From assembly GCA_003056425.1 (NCBI GenBank), contig PYVY01000021.1:1-64000 (forward strand): 64,000 bases of DNA, in the 5' to 3' direction. Positions 25,102-34,291 of the stretch are shown here, in pieces. Every line of letters starts with the position of its first letter. The stretch's first letter is position 1. The notes below the pieces were generated by a model. It saw nothing but the letters and a program-made list of their open reading frames with translations. It ran no database searches and was not told the DNA's origin. The position numbers were made by a program, and so were the translations under genes. The stretch comes from Alteromonas indica. Its GTDB lineage: Bacteria > Pseudomonadota > Gammaproteobacteria > Enterobacterales > Alteromonadaceae.

Positions 25102-27281
25102 GTAGCTTATCCTTACAAGCTTGGCAGGTACGGCTGATAGCCTCTTCCAGACGGGTACCCCAGATATTTCAGGCTGAAATAGCCGAATGTGGTTTGGCGT
25201 GTTTGTGCATGATCAGCCAGTTTTACGGCAATAAAGTAGACCTGGCCGCTTTACGACAACGCTTTGGGGTATCGGAACGCGGCTTGACGTTAAAAGATTT
25301 GATGAGCGTAGCCAATCGTATCAACTTAACTGTACGGGCATTGAAATTAGAGCCCGAACAACTGGCCCAGCTCAGTCTGCCCGCGATATTACACTGGGAT
25401 ATGCAACATTTTGTAGTGCTGACCCGGGTGGCCCGTAACGGCATTTATATTAACGACCCCGCACAGGGCCAGCGGTTTATAACGTTTCGTGAAGCCAGTG
25501 CCCATATTACCGGGGTCGCGCTGGAGCTGACTTGTACTGGGCCCTATACCGAAGCGGCCACGCAACCGGTGTTGCGGCTGCGGCATTTTTGGCATAAGGC
25601 AGCTGGACTAAAGCGTAGCTTATCCCTTTTGTTCGGATTATCGGCACTGTTACAACTGTTCGCTCTGGCCAGCCCTTACTACATGCAAACGGTGGTAGAC
25701 GACGTTCTGGTTCGTCATTCAGCTAATTTACTGAGCGTACTAGCCTTCGGTTTTGCGCTTCTACTCCTTGTAGAATGCGCCACCAGCGCGTTGCGAAAAT
25801 GGTTAATTTTGTCATTGTCGAGCCGGTTGCAAGGTCAAATGTCAGCTAACCTGTTTCATCATTTGCTGCACCTGCCGGCCGATTTTTTTAGTCGTCGCCA
25901 TTTAGGCGATATTATCTCGCGGTTTGGTTCGCTAGCGCAGGTGCGCGAACAGCTTACCACCGGTTTGGTAACAGCACTGCTTGATGGGTTGATGACGGTC
26001 ATTATGTTGGTTGTCATGTGGCTATACTCTCCCCAGCTGTCGCTCGTAGTGTTATGCAGTGTCTTACTTTATGTACTGCTACGCTGGTTAACCTTCTACC
26101 CATTGAAAAACATCAGTGCTGAACGACTGCATCACAGTGCAACCGAGCAGGGCCATTTTTTAGAAACCGTACGCTGTGTGCAGGCGGTCAAGCAATTTAA
26201 CTATCAGGCTTTACGGCAAAATCAGTGGCAAAACCTGCTGATTAACGTGCTTAATACAGATATACGCATAGGGAAAACCGATATTAGTCTGTCGGCGGCT
26301 AACCAATTACTTTTTGGCGTGCAGCATTTACTGGTTATTTATTTAGGCGCTCAGGCAGTCATGGGCAATATATTTAGTGTAGGAATGCTATATGCCTTTA
26401 TCAGTTATAAAAGCCAGTTTACCAGTGCAGCAGATAACCTGATTACCCAGCTTATCCAACTTAAGCTATTACGGGTGCATCTGGACCGGCTCGCAGATCT
26501 GGTCTTTACGCCCCAGGAAACCTTGCATCATGAAGCGGGATTTACCCAGACCAGTACCGGTGAGTTGCAGGTTTGTAACCTCAGCTATCGGTTCAGTCCG
26601 CTGTCTGCCCCCTTGTTTCAGGCAATCAACCTGACCATTCCCCCAGGCACTACCGTGGCCATTGTCGGCGCCAGTGGGGCGGGCAAGACCACCTTACTCA
26701 AATGTTTGATGGGGATGCTTAAGCCGGATGCCGGGGACGTCACCTATCAAGGATATACCGTGCATAGCAGTGCCGGTTTCAGGCAGGTCACCGCCGCGGT
26801 TATGCAAGATGACTGTTGTCTTAACGGAACGATATTAGACAACCTCACCGGTTTTGCCGACAAACCTGATTGGCCGGTAGTGCAGCAAGCCGTTCATATG
26901 GCTTGTTTAAGTGAGGATATTGCCGCCATGCCTATGCAGTATCAAACCCTGGTGGGCGATATGGGCAGTGCTTTGAGTGGCGGCCAGCTTCAGCGGCTAC
27001 TATTGGCCCGCGCTTTATACCGCCAACCCCGATTATTATTTTTAGATGAAGCTAGCAGCCACCTTGATATAGCAAACGAAAGTAAAATCAACCAGCACCT
27101 TAAAGCAATGTCAATTACCCGCATTATTGTGGCCCACCGACCGCAAACTATCGCCATGGCCGATCGTGTTTACCGGTTGGAGAACGGTGCCCTTTATGCA
27201 GTACCACCGCCTATTCCGCGCACTGAGATTCAGCAAGCCCCTGTGCCATCAACCCCGTTCCAAGGAGAACATCATGAGTAG
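25098..27281 (+). CDS. C39-peptidase ABC exporter (PCAT), bacteriocin type
   Basis: A 727-residue PCAT. The N-terminal C39 peptidase has an intact triad, C31 in AECGLACL, H104 in WDMQHFVV and D120 in YINDPAQG, with Q26 for the oxyanion hole. It is followed by six membrane helices and an ABC ATPase with Walker A GASGAGKTT, signature LSGGQLQRLLLARA and Walker B LLFLDEAS. Such exporters remove double-glycine-type leaders while exporting the peptide, which fits the VSAG leader of the precursor at 27592. I chose ATG 25098 (ATGA overlap with the adaptor) over the in-frame start at 25053. Confidence 0.92.
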   Translation: MSSLSLQAWQVRLIASSRRVPQIFQAEIAECGLACLCMISQFYGNKVDLAALRQRFGVSERGLTLKDLMSVANRINLTVRALKLEPEQLAQLSLPAILHWDMQHFVVLTRVARNGIYINDPAQGQRFITFREASAHITGVALELTCTGPYTEAATQPVLRLRHFWHKAAGLKRSLSLLFGLSALLQLFALASPYYMQTVVDDVLVRHSANLLSVLAFGFALLLLVECATSALRKWLILSLSSRLQGQMSANLFHHLLHLPADFFSRRHLGDIISRFGSLAQVREQLTTGLVTALLDGLMTVIMLVVMWLYSPQLSLVVLCSVLLYVLLRWLTFYPLKNISAERLHHSATEQGHFLETVRCVQAVKQFNYQALRQNQWQNLLINVLNTDIRIGKTDISLSAANQLLFGVQHLLVIYLGAQAVMGNIFSVGMLYAFISYKSQFTSAADNLITQLIQLKLLRVHLDRLADLVFTPQETLHHEAGFTQTSTGELQVCNLSYRFSPLSAPLFQAINLTIPPGTTVAIVGASGAGKTTLLKCLMGMLKPDAGDVTYQGYTVHSSAGFRQVTAAVMQDDCCLNGTILDNLTGFADKPDWPVVQQAVHMACLSEDIAAMPMQYQTLVGDMGSALSGGQLQRLLLARALYRQPRLLFLDEASSHLDIANESKINQHLKAMSITRIIVAHRPQTIAMADRVYRLENGALYAVPPPIPRTEIQQAPVPSTPFQGEHHE

Positions 27282-27534
27282 CATTCAACCAGTTAGCCCC
27301 GCCCATCTGCGCCTGTCCAGTTTGTCCAAACGGGAGATGCAGGTGGCACAAAAGATATTGCAGGGGCTGCCGAACAAAACCATAGCCTGTGAACTGTTTA
27401 TTAGCGAACGAACAGTTAAATTCCACTGCGCAAATATCTACCGAAAACTGGAAATACGCAACAGGGCAGCTCTCATGGCCCGCTATTTCCGGTATCTGTA
27501 CCAGGCCGAAGATAACAGTTTACCTGCGGCCTAA
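27274..27534 (+). CDS. Stand-alone LuxR/GerE-type DNA-binding protein
   Basis: An 86-residue protein consisting almost only of a GerE helix-turn-helix: LSKREMQVAQKILQGLPNKT leads into the recognition helix in ISERTVKFHCANIYRKL. No receiver or ligand domain is present. The ATG has AAGGAG six bases upstream and lies within the end of the exporter gene. Regulation of this operon is likely from position; whether it activates or represses is unknown. Confidence 0.85.
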   Translation: MSSIQPVSPAHLRLSSLSKREMQVAQKILQGLPNKTIACELFISERTVKFHCANIYRKLEIRNRAALMARYFRYLYQAEDNSLPAA

Positions 27535-27591
27535 ACACCCTCTGGCGGAATGACCAGCCAGATTTTTATCCCTTACCAAGGAAAGTAAGTT

Positions 27592-27810
27592 ATGAAAAAA
27601 GTACATAAAGAAAACGTAAATACAGCCCCCCTCAAGTCTATGCAACTGCTCAGTCCGCCCGCCCTGGCCTGCGTATCGGCAGGGACCCTTAGCGGCGCGC
27701 CGCTGACCGACATATCGCCCGCCGTGCCACGGCCGGTTAAACCAGTACGTTATTTTACGTTGGCGCTGGGTGAAGATGGCGGCAGCTTGCCCGACCCGGT
27801 ACTGCGTTGA
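27592..27810 (+). CDS. RiPP precursor peptide, graspetide-like, double-glycine-type leader
   Basis: A 72-residue peptide preceded by AAGGA. Residues 17-31 (MQLLSPPALACVSAG) fit a double-glycine-type leader: L at -12, S at -11, L at -7, V at -4, AG at -2/-1. Cleavage after G31 would release a 41-residue proline-rich peptide with the C-terminal segment RYFTLALGEDGG (53-64). A hydroxyl residue followed by an acidic pair resembles the TxxxxEE/ED cores of graspetides, where side-chain esters are made by ATP-grasp ligases. It sits between a C39 exporter operon and an ATP-grasp gene. No second copy is seen. Confidence 0.72.
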   Translation: MKKVHKENVNTAPLKSMQLLSPPALACVSAGTLSGAPLTDISPAVPRPVKPVRYFTLALGEDGGSLPDPVLR

Positions 27811-27922
27811 AATAACATTTAAGGCTAGGTCTACGTGTTTAGCCTACCGGTGGCGGCAGTATAAGCCTCTGCGGTCACCGGCCTGTCATTTTTTATCGTG
27901 TTTGGTGATAAGGACATTAACC

Positions 27923-28822
27923 ATGAACGGATACATATTGCTTATCGGCCACCCTGCATCCCCGGAAATTGCGGCGCTGGTGCATCAACTTACGCTGCGT
28001 AACCAACGCTGTTGTGTTTTAGATACCAGCCGTTTGGGTGTTGATGTGTCTATTAGCTGGGACCCGGTCACAGGAACCGGAATCCTGGCGACTGCGCGCA
28101 CCACTATCGCGTTTAGTGAGATACACGCCGCCTTCTGGGACCAATACTATCCGCGTGCGGCCTTGGCCGGCAAAGACACCGCCACCTGTGCACATGAGTG
28201 GCAAAGCTTGCTTGAAACGTTATTAACCTATCAGGCAATCCGCTGGTACAACAGCATCGCAGCAATACGCTCACATCGCTGTAAGCCCCAGCAATTGTAT
28301 CGGGCGGTGCAACATGGCCTGACTATTCCAGTGACCTGCATTGGTAATGACCCCTCCCGCATGCAGCAGTTTTTAGCTGAGCACGAGCAAACCATTATCA
28401 AGCCGGTTCACGGTGGGGCTTTCACCGAGCTATACCGGCATCGCGAGCTCCAGGCGCAGCAACCTACTTGCTTGCCCGTTACCGGCCCGATGACTCTGCA
28501 GGAGTATATTGAAGGCACTAATATCCGCTCTTATGTGATAAACACCACCGTTATCAGTGCAGAGTTACGCTCAGCGTGTGTGGATTTCAGGCAGGATACC
28601 AACACGCAAGCCTTTGCTCACGAGTTGCCCGAGGCGCTTACACAAACCGTGCTGGCATTGTTTAATCAGTTGGGTATGCAATGGGGAGCGATTGACTGGC
28701 GGCTGGACGATCAAGGGCGCTACGTTTTTTTAGAAGCGAACCCTGCCCCGCGCTTTACCTATTTCGAACAGGCAACCGGGTATGCAGTGGCAAGTAAAAT
28801 GGCCGAAACCCTGATAGGCTAG
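27923..28822 (+). CDS. ATP-grasp ligase, RimK/MvdC-D-like graspetide synthetase candidate
   Basis: A 299-residue protein with an N-terminal pre-ATP-grasp part (1-100) and an ATP-grasp fold. Visible are RWYNSIAAIRSHRCKPQQL, the lysine of TIIKPVHGG, and the metal-binding end GAIDWRLDDQG with FLEANPAPRF. Organisation and length fit the MvdC/MvdD-type peptide maturases and other RimK relatives. ATG 27923 follows AAGGA; the open frame extends further upstream without a ribosome site. It lies 112 bases after the precursor gene. I infer that it forms ester or amide links in the precursor core; peptide substrate is not proven by sequence. Confidence 0.78.
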   Translation: MNGYILLIGHPASPEIAALVHQLTLRNQRCCVLDTSRLGVDVSISWDPVTGTGILATARTTIAFSEIHAAFWDQYYPRAALAGKDTATCAHEWQSLLETLLTYQAIRWYNSIAAIRSHRCKPQQLYRAVQHGLTIPVTCIGNDPSRMQQFLAEHEQTIIKPVHGGAFTELYRHRELQAQQPTCLPVTGPMTLQEYIEGTNIRSYVINTTVISAELRSACVDFRQDTNTQAFAHELPEALTQTVLALFNQLGMQWGAIDWRLDDQGRYVFLEANPAPRFTYFEQATGYAVASKMAETLIG

Positions 28823-28893
28823 AATATGCGTCATAACTACTCGGGCAAAGCAGTTTGGCCGATAATCAGCGCTACGTCCCCGGGCTTGTGACA

Positions 28894-28922
28894 TAAAAAA
28901 ACCGCTGCAGTTACGCAGCGGC
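28894..28922 (-). terminator. Terminator of hslVU, possibly bidirectional
   Basis: Stem CCGCTGC (28902-28908) and GCAGCGG (28915-28921). On the minus strand it is followed by a run of seven T (complement of 28894-28901 less the first bases). It ends the hslVU transcript 60 bases past hslU and may also stop the RiPP operon from the other side. Confidence 0.8.
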
Positions 28923-28980
28923 TTTGGTAAAGCAATAGATATTGGCTGACTGGTTACAGCCGCCAGATACCTGCTTGCGC

Positions 28981-30309
28981 TTATAGAATAAACCGGCTCA
29001 GATCTTCGTTGTCTACCAGTGAATCCAAATGTTCGTTTACATAATCAGCATTGATGGTAAACGACTCACCACTTTTTTCAGATGCATCAAACGAGATATC
29101 TTCCATTAAGCGTTCCAGCACAGTGTGCAAGCGCCGCGCGCCAATGTTTTCAATCCGTTCATTGACCTGCCAGGCTGCTTCAGCAATACGCTGAATACCG
29201 GATTCATCGAATGCCACAGTAACCCCTTCGGTTTGCATCAATGCCCGATATTGTTCACACAACGAGGCATTTGGCTCGGTCAGAATACGTTTAAAGTCTT
29301 CTACCTTCAGCGCCGACAGTTCTACGCGGATCGGCAAACGGCCTTGTAGCTCAGGAATAAGATCTGACGGCTTGCTCATCTGGAACGCACCCGAGGCGAT
29401 AAACAGGATATGGTCAGTACGTACCATGCCATGCTTGGTCGACACAGTAGAGCCTTCCACTAAAGGCAGTAAATCTCGCTGCACACCTTCGCGCGACACA
29501 TCGCCAGAATTGTTGCCTTCACGCTTACAGATTTTGTCGATTTCATCTACAAACACAATGCCGTGCTGTTCCACCGACTCAATCGCTTTTTCTTTTAAGT
29601 CTTCCTGGTTCACCAGACGCGCGGCTTCTTCTTCAATTAAGGCTTTAAATGCATCCTTAATTTTCATTTTTTTCTTTTTCGTTTGCGAGCCAGACAGGTT
29701 CTGAAACATACCCTGTAGCTGGTTGGTCATTTCTTCCATGCCCGGCGGGGCCATGATTTCAACGCCCATTTGCGACTGCGCAATATCAATCTCTATTTCT
29801 TTATCGTCCAGGTCGCCCTGACGCAGTTTTTTACGGAAGTTCTGGCGGGTACCGCGATCTTCCACTTCCTCTTTTTTTCCCCAGGCATCTTCCGGGGGCG
29901 GTAGCAGGACATCCAGTATACGATCTTCAGCTGCTTCCTCAGCGCGATAACGTACTTTCGTCATTTCACGCTCTTTGGTCATTTTTACGGCAATATCAGC
30001 AAGATCCCGAATAATGGTTTCGACTTCCTTACCAACATACCCCACTTCGGTAAATTTAGTGGCTTCTACCTTGATAAAGGGGGCGTTAGCCAGCTTGGCC
30101 AGGCGCCGGGCAATTTCGGTTTTGCCCACGCCCGTAGGACCAATCATCAAAATATTTTTAGGGGTAACTTCCTGGCGCAATTCTTCGGGTAATTGCATCC
30201 GGCGCCACCGATTACGCAAGGCTATAGATACCGCGCGTTTGGCGTCTTGCTGGCCGATAATGTGGCGGTCCAATTCGTGAACTATTTCTCTGGGTGTCAT
30301 TTCAGACAT
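28981..30309 (-). CDS. hslU: HslU, ATPase of the HslUV protease
   Basis: A 442-residue AAA+ unfoldase: MTPREIVHELDRHIIGQQDA at the N-terminus, Walker A GPTGVGKTE, the pore motif GYVGKEVE, an inserted I domain rich in charge (about 110-230), Walker B GIVFVDEID and the C-terminal SLVDNEDLSRFIL tail that docks into HslV. Start at ATG 30309 gives the family length; the frame opens further upstream without support. It follows hslV by 71 bases and is transcribed from the same sigma-32-type promoter. Confidence 0.97.
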   Translation of the reverse strand: MSEMTPREIVHELDRHIIGQQDAKRAVSIALRNRWRRMQLPEELRQEVTPKNILMIGPTGVGKTEIARRLAKLANAPFIKVEATKFTEVGYVGKEVETIIRDLADIAVKMTKEREMTKVRYRAEEAAEDRILDVLLPPPEDAWGKKEEVEDRGTRQNFRKKLRQGDLDDKEIEIDIAQSQMGVEIMAPPGMEEMTNQLQGMFQNLSGSQTKKKKMKIKDAFKALIEEEAARLVNQEDLKEKAIESVEQHGIVFVDEIDKICKREGNNSGDVSREGVQRDLLPLVEGSTVSTKHGMVRTDHILFIASGAFQMSKPSDLIPELQGRLPIRVELSALKVEDFKRILTEPNASLCEQYRALMQTEGVTVAFDESGIQRIAEAAWQVNERIENIGARRLHTVLERLMEDISFDASEKSGESFTINADYVNEHLDSLVDNEDLSRFIL

Positions 30310-30380
30310 GTATAAAACCTTCTTTCGTAGGGCCGGCCTGCCGCGGCACACCGGTAGCAATACTTGGATAATCGGTAAAC

Positions 30381-30905
30381 TTAGTAGTCGAGTACTTCAA
30401 CTGCCTGATTATGGTTGGTGTATACGCAGATATCGCCTGCAATGGTCAGGCTTTTTTCAGCAATTTCTTTGGCTGATAACTGGGTGTTATCTAGTAATGC
30501 CGTAGCCGCTGACTGCGCATAAGGGCCACCAGAACCAATCGCGATAAGATCGTGTTCAGGCTGCACCACATCCCCGTTGCCGGTAATAATAAAAGAGGCA
30601 GTTTCATCGGCCACGGCTAACAGTGCTTCAAGCTTGCGCAGGGCGCGATCAGTTCGCCAGTCTTTGGCCAACTCGACAGCGGCCCGGGTTAAATGGCCTT
30701 GATGGGCCTCCAGCTTGGATTCAAAGCGTTCAAACAGGGTAAATGCATCTGCCGTTCCACCGGCAAAACCGGCCAGCACTTTGTCGTTATAAAGCCGACG
30801 AACTTTGCGTGCATTACCTTTCATGACGGTATTACCCAGTGATACCTGACCGTCACCGGCCATGACTACCTGATTGTTTCGTCTTACTGATACGATTGTT
30901 GTCAC
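30381..30905 (-). CDS. hslV: HslV, proteolytic subunit of the HslUV protease
   Basis: A 174-residue N-terminal-nucleophile protease. After loss of Met the catalytic Thr is exposed in TTIVSVRRN; the GDGQVSLGNTV and GFAGGTADAF motifs of the family follow. It forms the inner chamber of the HslUV complex and degrades regulatory and misfolded proteins after heat stress. First gene of the operon, with a heat-shock type promoter at 30973-31001. Confidence 0.97.
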   Translation of the reverse strand: MTTIVSVRRNNQVVMAGDGQVSLGNTVMKGNARKVRRLYNDKVLAGFAGGTADAFTLFERFESKLEAHQGHLTRAAVELAKDWRTDRALRKLEALLAVADETASFIITGNGDVVQPEHDLIAIGSGGPYAQSAATALLDNTQLSAKEIAEKSLTIAGDICVYTNHNQAVEVLDY

Positions 30906-30972
30906 TGTTTTCCCCGATTGTTGGGCGTGCCTGCCATCTGTGTATGGCGACGCGATTTAACTTGATGATAAC

Positions 30973-31001
30973 TAAGTGGGGGAAGCGCTATAAATTTCAA
31001 G
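30973..31001 (-). promoter_or_regulatory. Sigma-32-type promoter of hslVU
   Basis: On the minus strand a -35 CTTGAAA (31001-30995) and a -10 CCCCACTTA (30981-30973) are spaced by 13 bases, matching the heat-shock consensus CTTGAAA-N13-CCCCATnTA. It lies about 68 bases before hslV. RpoH itself is encoded at 42840-43694. Confidence 0.8.
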
Positions 31002-31134
31002 GCTTAGCTACTGCATTCCCTGTCAGGCGGCTAAGCTGTAACCAGCTGGCATCTTAAGAGGTAAGCAGATACTGCAGGATAAGATAGGCCACGCGAAGTG
31101 GCTATGGTGTATCGGATAACAGGATGCAGGGGCC

Positions 31135-31169
31135 ATTATCCCAGGATGCCAGTGGCATCCTGGGATAAT
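31135..31169 (-). terminator. 16-bp perfect hairpin after ftsN
   Basis: ATTATCCCAGGATGCC (31135-31150) and its exact complement (31154-31169) around a three-base loop, 11 bases past the ftsN stop. No T-run follows on the minus strand, so it may also stabilise the transcript end. Confidence 0.55.
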
Positions 31170-31179
31170 ATTCAAGCTG

Positions 31180-31761
31180 TTATAGAGACCAGGTCAGGAT
31201 AATACAGGTGGTAATATTAATTTTTCGCAGGGTATGCTTGGCTCGCTCGGCGTCCCGCTTGGTCTGCAGCGGCCCCAGAATGACACGGAACCAGTTACCA
31301 TTGGTGCCGGTGCTATCGCGAATCTGTGCTTCAAGGCCCTGAAAGGCTATTTTCGCTTTCATTTCCTCTGCTTGAGAACGGGTTCTGAATGAACCACACT
31401 GCAATAGATAGAGCTTGTCGGATTTCTCCTGCTTAGCCACCTCGACCTCTACCTCGTAGCCCGGCAGTGATTTTATGTATTCCCACTCCTCTTCCGGCAT
31501 TTCAGGTAAAGCATCTTCTTTTTTAACTGACACCGGCGGGGCTACTGGTCCATCTATATTGTCCTGTGCATTGTCTTTGATAGACCACAGAAACCAGATA
31601 AATCCCACCACCAAAAACGCCACCACACCGGCCACCAGCCGGGTCGATTTAGCCGGGCCAGGAGATTTCTTTTGGCGGGTCTGACGGGCAGGTTGTTTAT
31701 TGTTTTTCTTCTTCGGACCTTGGGAACCACGGCCGCGAGAAACATAATCACGTTGAGCCAT
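31180..31761 (-). CDS. ftsN: Cell division protein FtsN
   Basis: A 193-residue bitopic protein: basic cytoplasmic tail (1-40, rich in K/R), one TM (about 41-60), a periplasmic linker and a C-terminal SPOR domain (about 115-193, with YLLQCGSFRTRSQAEEMKAK). It activates septal peptidoglycan synthesis and binds denuded glycan. It is shorter than E. coli FtsN (319 residues) because the linker is short. Position between priA and hslV is the usual one in gammaproteobacteria. Confidence 0.9.
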   Translation of the reverse strand: MAQRDYVSRGRGSQGPKKKNNKQPARQTRQKKSPGPAKSTRLVAGVVAFLVVGFIWFLWSIKDNAQDNIDGPVAPPVSVKKEDALPEMPEEEWEYIKSLPGYEVEVEVAKQEKSDKLYLLQCGSFRTRSQAEEMKAKIAFQGLEAQIRDSTGTNGNWFRVILGPLQTKRDAERAKHTLRKINITTCIILTWSL

Positions 31762-31902
31762 AAAGCGGCACTCATATCCCTCTGTTAAATCAATTGCAGC
31801 AAATTGCGCATATCCAGGCTCAAGTGTAACCTAAAACTGAACCAAAATGCTGCCTGTAAATTAGCCGTTTAATGGCGCGGCTATCATAACCGAATAAAGC
31901 CG

Positions 31903-34083
31903 CTAACTAAAATCTGTTGGATCGACATCTACTGACCATCTTACTTTTGTGGCATCGGGCAAGGCGGTTATAACTGGCAAACTCAGGCGCAAATGTTCGT
32001 GCAGTACTTTACGCCGCGATGATTGTAATACCAGCATAAAACGGAAGCGCCCTTGCCGCTTCTCAATTAAGCTGGGCATCGGCCCAATCAAGGTAACATG
32101 CTGGTGGGCCAGTCGCTGCTGGGAGTCGGTTAAAAACCGCCACGCCACATCACCCTCCATCGCTTCTGCCCGAATAATTACCTGCGCGCAAAATGGCGGT
32201 AATTGAGCCATTTTCCGTTCCAGCAATGCATGGCGTGCGAAGTGAGCATACCCATTATTAACCAGATCCTGAAGCAACGGATGTTGCGGGTTGTGTGTTT
32301 GTAACCACATTTCACCTGGCTTTGTAGCACGCCCGGCACGGCCCGCTAACTGGGTCACCAACTGCGCGAGCTTTTCCGGAGCCCGGTAATCACCACTAAA
32401 CAATGCGCCGTCGCAATCGACGACGACCACCAGTGTTACATGTGGAAAATGGTGTCCTTTAGATAGGATTTGAGTACCAATAAGCAACTGGAACGCTTGT
32501 TTATTAATATCATCCAGGATGGTTTGTAACTTGTCTTTGCCGCGGATTGAATCGCTATCAATGCGTACCTGGGCAGACGCTGGAAACAATTGCGCCAGCC
32601 CTTGTTCTAACTGCTCTGTACCAATGCCCGCGGTAACCAGCTCAGTGCTGGCGCACTGTTCACAACGCGTGGGCATAGGCCGGGTTGCACCACATTGATG
32701 GCATTGCAGCCGTTGCTGGGCACGATGGACCGTGTAGGGCCGTTCACACCGACGACAGGTTTCAGTATGCCCGCAGTGATGGCACAACAGCGCTGGCGCG
32801 TAGCCCCGCCGGTTAACAAATACCAGAACCTGGTTACCCTGGCTTAAGTGCTGGCGCATCAGGGTTAATGTCCCTTCTGCCAAGCCAAACCGCATAGGTT
32901 GGTCCCGGACATCCAGTAAGTGTTGCATAGTGGCCACCGCGCCAGCCGCCCGCTGGGTCAATTGTAAATGTTGGTAACGCTGGCTTAGCGCATTGTTTAA
33001 GGTCTCCAACGAGGGGGTCGCACTGCCTAATACTAACGGTATGTGTTCCGTACTGGCGCGCATTACTGCTAAATCGCGGGCGTGGTAGCGCAGTCCATCC
33101 TGCTGTTTGAAGGACTCATCATGTTCTTCATCTACAATAATCATCCCCGGCCGCTTGAGCGGCGTAAAAATGGCCGAGCGGGTACCAATAACAATGCCGA
33201 TTTCGCCATGTCGGGCTTGATGCCATACCTGGAGACGCGCGGCATCGGTTATTTGAGAATGTAGCACGGCTACCTCGATCCCAAAACGGCGGGTGAAGCG
33301 GGCCACGGTCTGGGGCGTCAGCCCTATTTCTGGCACCAATATGAGAACCTGTTGCCCCGCCGCCAGCACATCTTCAATAGCCTGTAGATAAACTTCGGTT
33401 TTTCCGCTACCCGTTACTCCTTCAAGCAAGAATGGCGCAAATTTTCCAGCTTGCTGGTGAATAGCAGCAATTGCTACTGCCTGCTGGGGATCCGGCCGCG
33501 GCTTCTCGCCTACCTTAAATTGGCTCAGCCAGGCATTGTCATTGACGGGGGCCGCGGCTTCATACGCTTCAATCAACGCGCGTTCGCTCAACGCCTTAAT
33601 TACCGCCATTGAAAATTGCGCTTTTATAGTAGCCTGGCTGGCAGGTTCGGCTTGCAGCATTTGTAAACAGGCAGCCTGGCGCGGGGCTCTGGACAACGTA
33701 TCGGCTGCGGTGGCGGCCCCGGTAGCCGTGACCCGGTACCAGGTTTGCGGGGCTGGTGTAGCGCTATCACCTTTGCGTAATTTAACCGGTAATACGGTAT
33801 GCATTACCTCACCAGGCGCATGGTGATAATACTGCCATAACCAGCGGCTAAGGGATAATTGGGTAGCATCCAGCACCGGCTGCTCATCCAATACCGCGGC
33901 TACCGCTTTTAACCGGCTGGTGTCGGCGACCTCGGTCAACATGCCTACCACCACGCCTATCAGTTTGCGATTGCCAAACGGTACACTTACTCTTACCCCG
34001 GCAGGCAACGGCGAGTCGTGTGTATAGGTAAATGTTTGACGCAGCGGCACGGGCACGGCCACATCAATATAGACACTTGTCAT
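31903..34083 (-). CDS. priA: Primosomal helicase PriA
   Basis: A 726-residue restart helicase: N-terminal 3'-DNA-binding domain, Walker A GVTGSGKTEVYL, DEEH box IIVDEEHDESF, then zinc cysteines in LCHHCGHTETCRRCERP and two further C-x-x-C pairs (near LQCHQCG and TRCEQCA). Helicase motifs GTQILSKGHHFPHV and QLAGRAGR are intact. It reloads the replisome at stalled forks. It is divergent from rpmE, as in related genomes. Confidence 0.96.
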   Translation of the reverse strand: MTSVYIDVAVPVPLRQTFTYTHDSPLPAGVRVSVPFGNRKLIGVVVGMLTEVADTSRLKAVAAVLDEQPVLDATQLSLSRWLWQYYHHAPGEVMHTVLPVKLRKGDSATPAPQTWYRVTATGAATAADTLSRAPRQAACLQMLQAEPASQATIKAQFSMAVIKALSERALIEAYEAAAPVNDNAWLSQFKVGEKPRPDPQQAVAIAAIHQQAGKFAPFLLEGVTGSGKTEVYLQAIEDVLAAGQQVLILVPEIGLTPQTVARFTRRFGIEVAVLHSQITDAARLQVWHQARHGEIGIVIGTRSAIFTPLKRPGMIIVDEEHDESFKQQDGLRYHARDLAVMRASTEHIPLVLGSATPSLETLNNALSQRYQHLQLTQRAAGAVATMQHLLDVRDQPMRFGLAEGTLTLMRQHLSQGNQVLVFVNRRGYAPALLCHHCGHTETCRRCERPYTVHRAQQRLQCHQCGATRPMPTRCEQCASTELVTAGIGTEQLEQGLAQLFPASAQVRIDSDSIRGKDKLQTILDDINKQAFQLLIGTQILSKGHHFPHVTLVVVVDCDGALFSGDYRAPEKLAQLVTQLAGRAGRATKPGEMWLQTHNPQHPLLQDLVNNGYAHFARHALLERKMAQLPPFCAQVIIRAEAMEGDVAWRFLTDSQQRLAHQHVTLIGPMPSLIEKRQGRFRFMLVLQSSRRKVLHEHLRLSLPVITALPDATKVRWSVDVDPTDFS

Positions 34084-34291
34084 AATACGCAGAGATAAAC
34101 TATACCGGGCAGGCTGCCAATGGTCGCTTTTTGCACAATTATTTCTGCCTGCTACTTGAATACTGTTGCGGCATACATTAATATGCGCGGCTCTTTACGG
34201 CAAGGTCAGGTTTGACTTTGTTATTATTTAAGTAACGTATGGTGTTTAGCTGCGGGCTGAATAGCGATACGGCCTTATTATGAGGTAACCC

